NCBI GenBank assembly: GCA_022457155.1
Contig: JAJGOT010000030.1
Span: 248,001 to 312,000 of the forward strand
Source: Cladopsammia gracilis
Lineage: Eukaryota; Cnidaria; Anthozoa; Scleractinia; Dendrophylliidae
Direction of reading: 5' to 3'
DNA: 64,000 nucleotides
A program made the translations under genes and the position numbers. The number at the start of each line of letters is the position of its first letter. The stretch's first letter is position 1. The notes beneath the pieces were generated by a model. That model searched no databases and was not told the DNA's origin. It worked only from the letters and a program-made list of their open reading frames with translations. Shown piece by piece: positions 14,401-22,783 of this stretch.

Positions 14401-14507
14401 CAATTTATTCAGGTATTCCCATTTCTATACATGGTATTACCAGATAATAAAAAAATTACAAAAAGAAGTTCATTGTACATTACTATATCAGGGTTAGTTA
14501 TAAGTGA

Positions 14508-14544
<37 letters not shown>

Positions 14545-17500
14545 ATAATGGCGAGCCCAGTTAATGCATACTAATTAGCTCAGCAGAGATCTGTATCAAA
14601 AGTTGATGCATACTAATTAGCTCAGCAGAGATCTGTATCAAAAGTTAATGCTACTGTTTAATAATTCATCAACTCAGTTGATCTGTATTGGGGTTTACAA
14701 ACCTTCATTAAACATTCATTTCTTTTGTATTTTCCTTATGAATTATTAATGAATTTTATAAATAAAATAAATAGAGGAAATAACAGTATTGTGTATATAA
14801 TTTGGAATTATTTTTTATGTGCAATTTTAAAATATATCTTCATCGTTGATCTACAAATAAAAGGATCTAATAAGATTGAGATTAATATTCATGTTAAGAA
14901 ATTAAGTCTGCTATGAGAAAGTCCAAAAGAAGATTGCAAATGCCTGCAGTTTAATAGGTACCTGTGGATGGCGAGTATCCATTATGCTTTGACTCCTTGA
15001 TGCACTTAACAACAGCATCAATCATCTCATTACAAGGTGGCAAATTTCCAAACACTGACGGGTCCCCTGAAAAAGAATTTGGTTAGACTTCTGCCAGTTG
15101 TCGAATGCAAACAACAAGGACCTTAAGCAAGAAGAACATTGATGTCCCAGATGTCACCAACAGCAACCAGTTGTCAGGTGTCTCTTGCAACAAAATGGAA
15201 GCTCTTTCTTTAACATTGACGGCATAAAACGATGAAAGAGGGTAACATGTATTTCTGAAACTTTCTCCTCTCATTTTTAAAAATTAAAAGTTGTTTTTTG
15301 GGATTCTTCTGAGGTTGTCTAGATATTGACTTTTATTTTCTTAATTGAAATCGCTTTTAACCTCAGAAGAATCCCGAAAAAAAAACTTTTAATTTTTAAC
15401 TTTATACTTCTGGTTGCCTCTGGCGACTCCAGGATGTCTACCACTCGTTATTTAAGGTTCCTTAAATCTGCTGTTATTTATACACTCGTTTTTTTCTATC
15501 ACTTATTTTAAAGTTATTTGATAAAAAAAAACAAGACGCTGTGGGATCCCGGAGCGTATTCTTGGGCGCGTTGTATTAGGCATTTTATTATTGGAAAATA
15601 AATTTCTTGGGAATCTGCATGCACGTTAGTTCACGGTTTGATGATAGGGAGTATTAGGATAGTGTGAGCAGTCTAACAAAGAAGCGCGTTAACCGTCTAA
15701 AACAAGAAGACACAGCACATGCACTTAGCGTGCGAGATCGCACGCAAATTATTTTAAAAAGTAGCGTATCCACTGGGTCAGACGAGTTGTGAAGAAATGA
15801 ATACGACTGTGTCGAGGAACTCAAATATATTTAAACTGTTCTATTAAGAGGATTACAATAGCGGCTAAACACAAGCGAGTCGAGCGAGTCGAGCGATAAA
15901 AACATGTGTTCTCTCCGTCATTTTTCACGCATGTTCAAGTGACGTAAGCAATCACGAGTTCTAAACAGTCACGACCGCTGACCGGAAGCAATAAACAACA
16001 TTTGTAAACGAAACTAATCTAAGTGTTCATTTTACTGTTCAGACTATTCCACATCCTCCGGGGGCGCGCGAATATCCCTTGTCCAATCAGCAATTCTCTT
16101 TACAGCACGTCGGGCAGCGTCTCTCTGAGATCTTCTCACTGGGGTTGGGGTTTGTGCTGTGGTAGCTACATCTGTTGTGTGGCTCTGCACTTCCTTGGCC
16201 TGAATCTCCAGAGGGTGCAATCTTGTTATGGGGCGGTTTGTTGTTCCGTTAGCTGTGCGTACATTTGCGGAGCGTACAAATCCATCGTGACCCCTATTAA
16301 TGGATGTAACAAGTGCTAGTTTCCAGTTTACTCTAGGATGATCATCGTGGATGAGGACTACGTCGCCAACCTTCACTGTTTCTGCATTAATTCCGGACTT
16401 TTTGTGGAACTCTCGAAGGGAAGTGAGGTATTCATGGCTCCAGCGCTGCCAAAAGTGTTGAATCAGTAGTTTATCTGAATTTATATCCCACATCGTTCCA
16501 AGAACCTTTTTGGTTGGGCTGATGTCAAGGACGTGATCGTTGGCTGCAAGATGCTGAACTCCAGGACTGTTCGAACTCCATGACCTGAGATTGAAGCCCG
16601 CGGGTGACAATTTGTTCCTGGCATTCTTGTAATAGTCGACTGCTGATACGTTATCACCTGTTCCGGATACGAGGTCGTCCACGTACAGATTTCTTAATAA
16701 ATCGATGCTGACTTGATCCACAGACTGTGTAAGGTGCTTGTTGAGTGTGGCATTTAAGATGAAGGGAGAGCTTGTGGCACCAAACATAACAGACTTGAAA
16801 CGGTACACAATGAATTCACTCTCTGGGTCGTTTGCATCAGATAGCCAGTAGAAACGTGTGGCATCACGATCGCCTTCGTCGAGGTTTACATGTAAAAACG
16901 CTTTTTCAATGTCCGCAGTTATGCCATACTGATGGAGACGGAAGCGTAGTAGTACACCAGTAAGGTCATTGAGGAGTGGAGGGCCGGACTGTAAACAATC
17001 ATTCAAGCTGGGGTGTTCCTTTTGTTTGAAACTGCAGTCATACACAATGCGTATGGGAGTTGTGGCAGAGTCCTTATGGACGGCGTGGTGAGGTATGTAG
17101 TGACATACACCATTTATTGTGCTTGGATCTGTTACCCTTTCGATGAAACCTCGAGACTGTTGTTCTTGGATGATGTCATTGTACGTGCGCAGTTTCTCAG
17201 GATCTGTAGCCAATCGTCTGACCATGGAGCGAGTTCTCTGCTTCGTAATTTCTGCGTTCGACGGTAGAAGAGGGTGTTCTGGTTGCCATGGTAACTTTGC
17301 GCTGTATCGTCCGTCCTCCAGCATGATAGATGTGTCTTGATAGTACTGTAGGAAGTCAAATGTGTCTTCCGATGAGGTTGGTTGAACACCAACTGATTCA
17401 ATGCGCCAGAAACGTTCCAAATCAAATTCCTCTTGTTGATGATCAGTCATAACATGTAAAATAGAAGCGTTGGGGTTCTCTGAATTGTTACATTCGGAAA

Positions 17501-20500
17501 GGGGACCTGATAGGAGGTATCCTATCTTTGATTTGGCTGCTGTGGGACCTGGACCTTTAACAATCTCGTTTTCAACAACATCCCAGTAATGATCAGCACC
17601 TATTAGAATATCAACTGTGAAAGGTGAATCATCAACGTTAGTGTGTGCTAACGTCAGTCCCTTTAGATGTGGTAAATCCCTTACATTGGTACCAGTGTAG
17701 GCAGTGAGAGGCGCAGCTATGGTTGGTACAATGATTGTACGAATGGGTATGGTCTCCCCTTGAATAGTTTTAAGGTAAACAGTAACAGTGTCAACGCGCT
17801 TAACAGATGATGTTTTCCCACCGAAGGTTGACAGTGATAAGGTTTCTTGTGTTTCCGGTTTTAGATCAAGTTTGGCTGCAACGTTTGAGGTGATAAAGGA
17901 GCGTTGGGAACCCTCGTCAAATAGAATGTGTGCATTGATGTGGGTATTGTGGCTTCCAATAGGTGCTACAGCTGTTTTCAGTAGGATGGGGGTATGTTTG
18001 TTTGCATCACCAATGTGTAGGGATGGAACTGAAGGTAGCGTAGCCTTGTCTGTGCTGGGTGTACTTGTAACCTTGTTTGCAGTTGATTCAGTGGGTGTTA
18101 CTGTGGGAGGTGTCTCGACATTCCGACAAAGACTGGTGTGATGTTTCCGATGGCATACCTTACAGCGGTTGCGTGATTTGCATTGAGATACTGGATGACG
18201 ATTAAGACAGTTAAAACATGCCCTTGCATCGCGTACAAGGGCGTGTCTCTTTTCCTTATCTGTCACAACATTACAATCATTTGGACTGTGTTCACCCTTG
18301 CAGTAAAGGCATGTTTGTTTGGTGGGGTGACGACCAGAGTTAGAAGGGGAAAGAGGCGAATGTGGCTTTGAACCCATGTAGAATGCAGCGGTAGCAGAAC
18401 TTGTAGAGTTGTCACTAAATTCATAATCACTGGAACTGTTTTGTCCTGCCTCTAAGATTTCAATCTCATTCAATATTGCTTTACGCAAATTATCAAAATG
18501 CCACTCCTTGTTACCGTTTTGTCTTGCTAGATTTCTCTTGATCTCGTTAGGTAATTTCTTCTGAATAATTGGGACAAGAATATCTCCGTATGTTTCCGTT
18601 GTCTTGCCTAATGCCTCAAGTCCCCGGATGTGAGTTTCAACCGAGTCGTAGAAAAGTCTCAAACTACTTAAATGATCAGTTGGCGGTGGTATGTTAAGTA
18701 GTGCTTCCATGTGTGCGTTGATGATCTTGTGGGGTTGAGCAAACCTTTCTTGTAATAACTCTACACTCTTAGTGTAATTGGCATTCGTTAATGGTAACCC
18801 AGCGATGACTCTTTCGGCACCGTTGGATAGTTGTGCCTTCAAATAGTTGAACTTTTGTACATCGCTAATTGTAGTGTTATCGTGTACTGCCGACCGGAAA
18901 GCGTCCCAGAAGGCTTGCCATTCGAGCGGGTCCCCATTAAACGATGGCAGCACGAGTTTAGGTAAACGATTACTTTGAAATGAATGAGTTGTACTCACCG
19001 GTGGCGGCGTGTTCGATGAATTCTCTGATGCGGCATGTGAATCAATAGGAGAACCGTTACCTGTTGTTCCGGTTAACGTGGATGAAATGGGTTGCTGATT
19101 TTGCTGTCCAGTTTGCGATGAACTTGGGGAGGTAATGTCGGTATTTTGAGGAGATGACACCTGCTGATTGAGGTTCTTGCTTGCGAGTTCAATTAACTTG
19201 TCGGTGACGTATACTTTCTCCAAGATAAGCCCATTTAGTTCCTCTGCTGCGAGTATTTCTTGTTCAAGATCCTCAGGATTTTCCAGCAAATCCGCTATTT
19301 TGTTGTTAAGTTCCTGAAAGGTTTGTTTCTTCTGTTTTAGCTGATCGACGAGGGATCTGAGTAGAGCTATCTTCGGTTCGGTGATTGTGTCTTGCGTCGT
19401 GTCATCGATTTTCTGCTTTAACTTCGTTACATGCGCCTTGTGTGCTCTCCTCGATGCTAACAGTTTGGTTAGTTCCTCCATCCTGGTCCCGGCACCAAAA
19501 ATGTGAAGAAATGAATACGACTGTGTCGAGGAACTCAAATATATTTAAACTGTTCTATTAAGAGGATTACAATAGCGGCTAAACACAAGCGAGTCGAGCG
19601 AGTCGAGCGATAAAAACATGTGTTCTCTCCGTCATTTTTCACGCATGTTCAAGTGACGTAAGCAATCACGAGTTCTAAACAGTCACGACCGCTGACCGGA
19701 AGCAATAAACAACATTTGTAAACGAAACTAATCTAAGTGTTCATTTTACTGTTCAGACTATTCCACACGAGTACTGATCGATGCCTACTTTGTACTTACC
19801 GTTAAAAAAAGGCAGTATATCAGAGTTTCCCGATTGTTGTTGTTGGTTTTAACTAAATCTTGTAACTAGCTGGTCTGTGTTTCCGACACTTTTGGAAGTG
19901 AATGCAAACGTAGCAGCAAAGTGGCCTTTTGAAGCCATGAATCTTTCAGTTTATTTTGCCTGGTCCGGACCCGGGATCAAAACAACTTTTCGAATTGAAA
20001 GTTTTGCTGGAAGTATTCCCGCCATTATTATAATAAATTTTGAATGAAACTTATAAATTTAATCAAAGTTAACGACAGAAGTGATAATTTAGGAGGAGAG
20101 AAACAAATTTAACCCTGTGAAATATATATTTTTCAGTTGAGGTAAAAATGTTGCAATTTGCATAATGTAAAAAGTAATTTGAAACCTTTCCAGAACGCAG
20201 CTATTTCATAAAACATCGAAAATATATCCAATTTGTATTCCTCTGTATCCGAAACATAGAAAAGAAAACTAAATGAAAAAGTGATCGCTTTAAGGTTATT
20301 TTCGCCCGAGAAACATTCACTAGCGCAAGCGAAACTCACAAGAAACGTATCCACGTGACACGTGCAAATTTTGTTTACATCCTGTTTCAGTTGGCTGTTT
20401 CACGAAATAAAAATTCATGAAAGGCAAACAGTGTTCACTTTTTATTAAACAAGCGCGATGTATTCGTCTAAATCTTCATGTTCGTTTAAACAATATGTTT

Positions 20501-21184
20501 TAGCGGGTTTCCGTCCTGAAGGTATCGTAGAATTCATCGCGAGAGTGTCAAACACTTTCGCTGTGTCTTCTTGAGTTTCCTTACGCATATTGAATATGAA
20601 ACTGTTAGATGCAACAGAGAAAACACATCTCGCACGTTGTCACGTTCGCCTCGCATCGACAAACAACAGGTTACAATGAACAAGCCCATTCCCGTCCCCA
20701 TAGTTGGGCAATTTTGCCAATTTGTGAACAACTAAACTGCATTTTTATACTTGGCCGCTACGCCCAAGTAATAAATGGAAAAAGGTACTGCTCAATAGCT
20801 TTTGTTTGTACTTGTAAGGATTTCAACAACAGACTCAAAGAATCACAAAATACTTCATCACACTGCCCATGGTTTGACTCTAGCGCTGGAATGATAACAG
20901 ACCAGAGTGTTCTGGGCTGCTGGGATTATTCTTTTGAAGTACACCCTTGTGTCCCTTTCAAGTCACTTTAACTTCTAGCCCCTGCCCCACCCTTCCTTAT
21001 TCCCCTTGAATTCTACCATCCCTTCCTTAACTGACTCCAACTCACCAATGGATAGAGCAATCATGTTTTTTTGTGGGTTAGGTGTGATCTTCATTCTGTC
21101 TACAATAGATCTAATGGGGTTGAATGTTGTCTTCGCTGTCACAGAGGCTGGAATGTGCCATCGTCTTCTCTTTGCAGTAGACAT
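5307..21184 (-). CDS. TAT: Tyrosine aminotransferase, complete coding region in 12 exons
   Basis: PLP-dependent class I aminotransferase that converts tyrosine and 2-oxoglutarate to 4-hydroxyphenylpyruvate and glutamate, the first step of tyrosine breakdown; presumably cytosolic. Coding exons, 5' to 3' on the minus strand: 21046-21184, 14962-15066, 14239-14306, 13458-13616, 10365-10503, 9637-9689, 9027-9109, 8158-8227, 7583-7711, 6421-6504, 5904-6002, 5307-5423. All junctions have GT/AG and matching phases, and the exons sum to 1245 bp (414 residues). Landmarks: NNPSNPCG around N187, IADEVY with D215 and Y218, Schiff-base lysine K248 in GGISKR, PGWRLGW at 253-259 and the carboxylate-binding arginine R385 in YPNYFRIVL. 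It is about 40 residues shorter than mammalian TAT, missing N-terminal sequence outside the catalytic fold. Intron 1 holds a young BEL/Pao retrotransposon on the same strand. The acceptor-like TTCTTTTAAG just before the ATG suggests an upstream non-coding exon. Confidence 0.95.
5904..6002 (-). CDS. TAT: TAT exon 11
   Basis: Acceptor TTGTTCAG, donor GTAAAT. Encodes [20 protein letters not shown] then [13 protein letters not shown], 33 codons. Confidence 0.92.
6421..6504 (-). CDS. TAT: TAT exon 10
   Basis: Acceptor TTTCACAG, donor GTGAGT. Encodes [20 protein letters not shown] then PCGAMYMM, 28 codons; the P-GAMYxM motif is conserved in TATs. Confidence 0.92.
6640..6970. repeat. Dispersed repeat (also at 33.23-33.44 kb)
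   Basis: Shares phrases such as GACC..ATT.CAGACCA, CATACCC..TTTCA.ACCA.AATGGC and ACCCTTT.GGGGC.G.ACATA with 33240-33440. Lies in TAT intron 9 and has no intact ORF. Confidence 0.5.
6971..7357. repeat. MITE with 23-bp perfect terminal inverted repeats
   Basis: The left end CTATAGAGGGGTGGCGAATG plus GTA (6971-6993) is exactly inverted at 7335-7357. The interior is rich in the phrase CCGAGACTC. A diverged copy of the left part occurs at about 39365-39440. Confidence 0.8.
7583..7711 (-). CDS. TAT: TAT exon 9
   Basis: Acceptor GATAACAG, donor GTTGGT. Encodes [20 protein letters not shown] through NTIKVIQ, 43 codons in phase 0. Confidence 0.92.
8158..8227 (-). CDS. TAT: TAT exon 8
   Basis: Acceptor ACCGTTAG, donor GTAAGT. 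Encodes [15 protein letters not shown] then KHEAFESE. The PGWRLGW motif follows the catalytic lysine, as in the family. Confidence 0.93.
8263..8705. repeat. Tandem array of about 105-110-bp units in TAT intron 7
   Basis: Units start near 8267, 8373, 8477 and 8586, each with AGTACTGCTCAGTAGCTTTC, a TTTCATCCAC patch and CTCAAAAGTTAGAACCACC. The fourth is truncated. Single relatives occur at about 20784-20870 (same strand) and 60990-61075 (opposite strand), so the unit is a dispersed element amplified locally. Confidence 0.75.
8838..8982. repeat. Palindromic MITE
   Basis: AAAAGACATCACTACGAGGC with TTAGGGGAA is repeated in reverse complement about 60 bp later. Lies in TAT intron 7. Confidence 0.7.
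9027..9109 (-). CDS. TAT: TAT exon 7 (active-site lysine)
   Basis: Acceptor TTTTTTAG, donor GTATGC. Encodes [16 protein letters not shown] and [12 protein letters not shown]248 is the expected Schiff-base lysine. Confidence 0.93.
9637..9689 (-). CDS. TAT: TAT exon 6
   Basis: A 53-bp exon, acceptor TTTTCACAG, donor GTGAGT. Encodes [19 protein letters not shown]215 and Y218 are the residues that contact the pyridine ring. Confidence 0.92.
10365..10503 (-). CDS. TAT: TAT exon 5
   Basis: Acceptor GTGTTTAG, donor GTAATA after ...CTAGAAA. Encodes [14 protein letters not shown] and [15 protein letters not shown]187 in the NPCG motif is the conserved PLP-contacting asparagine of this fold. Confidence 0.92.
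10694..10813. repeat. Short MITE (GGGCCGAGTTGTTC ends)
   Basis: Terminal inverted repeats GGGCCGAGTTGTTC / GAACAACTCGGCCC, with internal inverted GATTAGC/GCTAATC and TAATCCTGGATT/CTGGATTAG patches. Lies in TAT intron 4. Confidence 0.75.
11546..11963. repeat. MITE, intact copy of the 479-1305 family
   Basis: Ends are inverted: TAGGGCGATCTTTG and CAAAGATCACCCTA. About 418 bp, non-coding, in TAT intron 4. Serves as the uninterrupted reference for the interrupted copy at the left of the window. Confidence 0.7.
11964..13457. other. TAT intron 4, remainder
   Basis: No recognised exon, RNA or repeat between the MITE and exon 4. The short ORFs have no family signature. Confidence 0.45.
13458..13616 (-). 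CDS. TAT: TAT exon 4 (cofactor-binding segment)
   Basis: Acceptor TTAATCAG, donor GTAAGG. Encodes [20 protein letters not shown] through HYNLL, with the small-residue loop (CGCSGA) that contacts the PLP phosphate. A long inverted repeat (13628-13866) starts about 12 bp upstream, inside the intron near the branch-point region. Confidence 0.93.
13628..13866. repeat. Inverted repeat adjoining TAT exon 4
   Basis: AGACCATTTTACAGTTGT and CCTTTGAGTGGAAG with AGGTTTGTATC-type sequence are inverted across the interval. The left arm begins about 12 bp from the exon 4 acceptor, so the arm likely supplies part of that intron's 3' end. Confidence 0.65.
14239..14306 (-). CDS. TAT: TAT exon 3
   Basis: Acceptor CATTGCAG, donor GTAATA. 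Encodes [20 protein letters not shown] then YK. Its 68 bp restore phase 0. Confidence 0.9.
14389..14900. repeat. Dispersed repeat with (CAA)n end
   Basis: Starts CAACAACAACAACAATTTATT then GGTATTCCCATTTCTATACA and shares later phrases (GATCTACAAATAAA) with 25674-25900. Includes two tandem 44-bp units near 14560-14650. Looks like the 3' end of a non-LTR element or SINE; family not identified. Confidence 0.55.
14962..15066 (-). CDS. TAT: TAT exon 2
   Basis: Acceptor TTTTTCAG. Encodes [14 protein letters not shown]...HNGYSPST, ending one base into a codon before the donor GTACCT. The GDP-FGNL segment is characteristic of the TAT family. Confidence 0.93.
15272..15400. repeat. Short palindrome in TAT intron 1
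   Basis: TTAAAAATTAAAAGTTGTTT and GGGATTCTTCTGAGGTT are repeated in reverse complement within 130 bp. Confidence 0.6.
15788..16053 (-). repeat. BEL/Pao 3' LTR
   Basis: 266 bp, identical by eye to 19502-19767. On the element's strand this is the downstream LTR. The ORF stop codon (16044-16046) lies inside it. Confidence 0.92.
16044..19481 (-). CDS. BEL/Pao Gag-Pol polyprotein lacking RNase H and integrase core
   Basis: Starts at the ATG at 19481 ([15 protein letters not shown]), which directly follows the primer-binding site; an in-frame upstream ATG at 19538 falls inside the LTR and is less likely. Order of parts: N-terminal coiled-coil-like Gag; a DUF1759-type segment ([14 protein letters not shown]); three CCHC knuckles ([39 protein letters not shown]); a DUF1758-type aspartic protease with DEGSQRSFI; reverse transcriptase with [18 protein letters not shown] and the catalytic YVDD box. 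After [15 protein letters not shown] (about 16465) it passes directly in frame to [14 protein letters not shown], the integrase C-terminal (DUF5641-type) segment. The missing part is the RNase H, zinc-binding and catalytic integrase regions. 1145 residues, no frameshift or stop. Confidence 0.9.
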   Translation of the reverse strand: MEELTKLLASRRAHKAHVTKLKQKIDDTTQDTITEPKIALLRSLVDQLKQKKQTFQELNNKIADLLENPEDLEQEILAAEELNGLILEKVYVTDKLIELASKNLNQQVSSPQNTDITSPSSSQTGQQNQQPISSTLTGTTGNGSPIDSHAASENSSNTPPPVSTTHSFQSNRLPKLVLPSFNGDPLEWQAFWDAFRSAVHDNTTISDVQKFNYLKAQLSNGAERVIAGLPLTNANYTKSVELLQERFAQPHKIINAHMEALLNIPPPTDHLSSLRLFYDSVETHIRGLEALGKTTETYGDILVPIIQKKLPNEIKRNLARQNGNKEWHFDNLRKAILNEIEILEAGQNSSSDYEFSDNSTSSATAAFYMGSKPHSPLSPSNSGRHPTKQTCLYCKGEHSPNDCNVVTDKEKRHALVRDARACFNCLNRHPVSQCKSRNRCKVCHRKHHTSLCRNVETPPTVTPTESTANKVTSTPSTDKATLPSVPSLHIGDANKHTPILLKTAVAPIGSHNTHINAHILFDEGSQRSFITSNVAAKLDLKPETQETLSLSTFGGKTSSVKRVDTVTVYLKTIQGETIPIRTIIVPTIAAPLTAYTGTNVRDLPHLKGLTLAHTNVDDSPFTVDILIGADHYWDVVENEIVKGPGPTAAKSKIGYLLSGPLSECNNSENPNASILHVMTDHQQEEFDLERFWRIESVGVQPTSSEDTFDFLQYYQDTSIMLEDGRYSAKLPWQPEHPLLPSNAEITKQRTRSMVRRLATDPEKLRTYNDIIQEQQSRGFIERVTDPSTINGVCHYIPHHAVHKDSATTPIRIVYDCSFKQKEHPSLNDCLQSGPPLLNDLTGVLLRFRLHQYGITADIEKAFLHVNLDEGDRDATRFYWLSDANDPESEFIVYRFKSVMFGATSSPFILNATLNKHLTQSVDQVSIDLLRNLYVDDLVSGTGDNVSAVDYYKNARNKLSPAGFNLRSWSSNSPGVQHLAANDHVLDISPTKKVLGTMWDINSDKLLIQHFWQRWSHEYLTSLREFHKKSGINAETVKVGDVVLIHDDHPRVNWKLALVTSINRGHDGFVRSANVRTANGTTNRPITRLHPLEIQAKEVQSHTTDVATTAQTPTPVRRSQRDAARRAVKRIADWTRDIRAPPEDVE
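19481..19497 (-). promoter_or_regulatory. BEL/Pao primer-binding site
   Basis: Reads TGGTGCCGGGACCAGGA on the minus strand, four bases inside the 5' LTR. The leading TGG matches the complement of a tRNA 3' CCA. It abuts the Gag start codon. Confidence 0.7.
19502..19767 (-). repeat. BEL/Pao 5' LTR
   Basis: 266 bp, identical by eye to the other LTR. On the element's strand this is the upstream LTR and should contain its promoter. Confidence 0.92.
19773..21045. other. TAT intron 1, exon-proximal part
   Basis: No recognised exon. 20784-20870 holds a single copy of the dispersed element that is tandemly amplified at 8.3-8.7 kb. Confidence 0.45.
21046..21184 (-). CDS. TAT: TAT exon 1 (start codon)
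   Basis: Begins [14 protein letters not shown] and ends ...NMIALSI plus one base, before the donor GTGAGT. Contains the family's [11 protein letters not shown] segment. The intron that follows is 6 kb and carries the BEL/Pao insertion. Confidence 0.93.
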
Positions 21185-21846
21185 GCCTTAAAAGAAAATG
21201 GAAAGCTATTGCAGAAATCGAGAAAAGTTCATCATAAAACTTTAAATTATAAGTATAAATATGAAAGACTTGGGAAATTCTGCATTAAACCCGTTGTTGT
21301 CCCTCACTGTTTCTAGGGCTGTATTTTACCATCGTACCGCCATGAGCGCGTAACAGAAACACAAGTAGCCTGGATGGCAGGCACAAGAAAGGAGAGGAAG
21401 GAGAATTTTTGGCGTGCACGAAAAGCGTGGAAAGAGCACTTTTCTACTTCATATATAGAAACAAATGTGTATGTATCAACTGACCTGGTCCATGCATTAA
21501 GGTGACGCGCTCGAAATGCAAAATGCGCTCATATGTGACCTGGATGCAATTTTGGTTATAACCTATTTGTTTTTTACTCCATTGCAATAATTCTTTTTGT
21601 ATCTCCTAGTTAAATGAAGCATGGATTATTAAATATGAACCGATTTTCTTCGAAATAAGTACAGGAGCCAAAATCTGGATTTGTGCAAACCCCTCATTAC
21701 TTATTGAGGCACTCCTAGAAAAAAAATGGTCTGTTTTATTTGGCTCAAAATTTGCGAATCGACTTCCTTTGATATAGTCTAGAATGTGGCTAAGTAACAA
21801 AAAAGTCGTCGGAACAGAAACGCTGCAAGAGAAATGCCGTCAACTT
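21185..21846. other. Sequence just upstream of the TAT start codon
   Basis: No coding exon or repeat family recognised. The acceptor-like TTCTTTTAAG before the TAT ATG implies that at least part of this interval is intron. Confidence 0.4.
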
Positions 21847-22783
21847 AGGAGCTTATTTCCACCCGAGGTGAAATAAATATTTATTGCGCCTCGAAAAATA
21901 AGTAATCATGGACACTCAACACCAAGAATATGTTGTATAGGCATGCGTTATATCTTACAGCAAGTTCGATTGCGAATGCTACAAACCATTAAAATTTACT
22001 GACTCAGTCTTTAGACCAACACACATGGCGAAAACGCGCTAAACATGTAACATTGCTCTCTTAATTTTACCGAGAATATATATTATTTTGCTCCAAAAAC
22101 ATATAACGACAAGAAACTGGTAGTATTGGTACAACTTACGAACCGGTTTTGGTCACTCCAGGTGTTTTCCTTGTTGATAAACAACTTGTCGAAACTGTGG
22201 CATTCGCCCTATGGTCTTGCACGCAGATTTTAGGCTTCGTTCAGTTAAGAATGATAATTAGATTTGGCAATTCGTCAGGGGTACCGAATTGACTTTACAG
22301 ATGCTTGACATACGATTGGCGAATGCTCACAAACAATGGTTCCATTACCATTCGTAAACAACAAAGCCTAAAATCTGCGTGCAAGACCATAGCGCCAATG
22401 CCACAGTTTCGACACGTTGTTTATCAACCAGGAAAACACTTAGAGTGATCGAAACCGGTTCGTAAGTTGTACCAATACTACCAGTTTCTTGTGAATGTCG
22501 TTATATGTTTTAGGAGCAAAATAATATATAATCTGTAAAATTAAGAAGAGAGCAATATTACATATTTAGCGCGTTTTCGCCATGTGTGTTGGTCTAAAGA
22601 CTGAGTCAGTAAATTTTAATGGTTTGTAAGGTAAACCCATAAGTGGGTTCATTTCAACCCACTTATGGGTTTCTGGTATAACGCATGCCTATTCAACATA
22701 TTCTTGGTGTTGAGTGTCCATGATTATTATATTTTGAGGCGCGATAAATATTTCACCTCGGGTAGAAATAAGCTCCTTAGTTC
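21847..22783. repeat. Foldback element, about 940 bp, arms of about 400 bp
   Basis: GGAGCTTATTTCCACCCGAG on the left pairs with CTCGGGTAGAAATAAGCTCC on the right. Inversion continues through GGCATGCGTTATA, AACCATTAAAATTTACTGAC and GCCTAAAATCTGCGTGCAAG to a unique centre near 22250-22330. The right arm carries a ~45-bp hairpin (AACCCATAAGTGGGTT and its inverse, near 22633-22673) that the left arm lacks. No ORF. Confidence 0.85.

Larger units (their letters stand above)
15788..19767 (-). mobile_element. BEL/Pao LTR retrotransposon, internally deleted, recent
   Basis: A 3980-bp element inserted in TAT intron 1 and transcribed on the minus strand like TAT. Two 266-bp LTRs (15788-16053 and 19502-19767) begin TGTGAAGAAATG and end ATTCCACA on the plus strand; I find no difference between them by eye. 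A 5-bp direct repeat CGAGT flanks it (15783-15787 and 19768-19772). One long ORF covers Gag, protease and RT and then jumps to the integrase C-terminal domain. Because RNase H and the integrase core are absent, this copy should depend on enzymes from an intact relative. Identical LTRs imply a recent insertion, possibly still polymorphic. Confidence 0.92.

Noticed and set aside
17013..18371. Plus-strand ORFs over the BEL/Pao region
   Set aside because: Shadows of the minus-strand polyprotein; no family features of their own.
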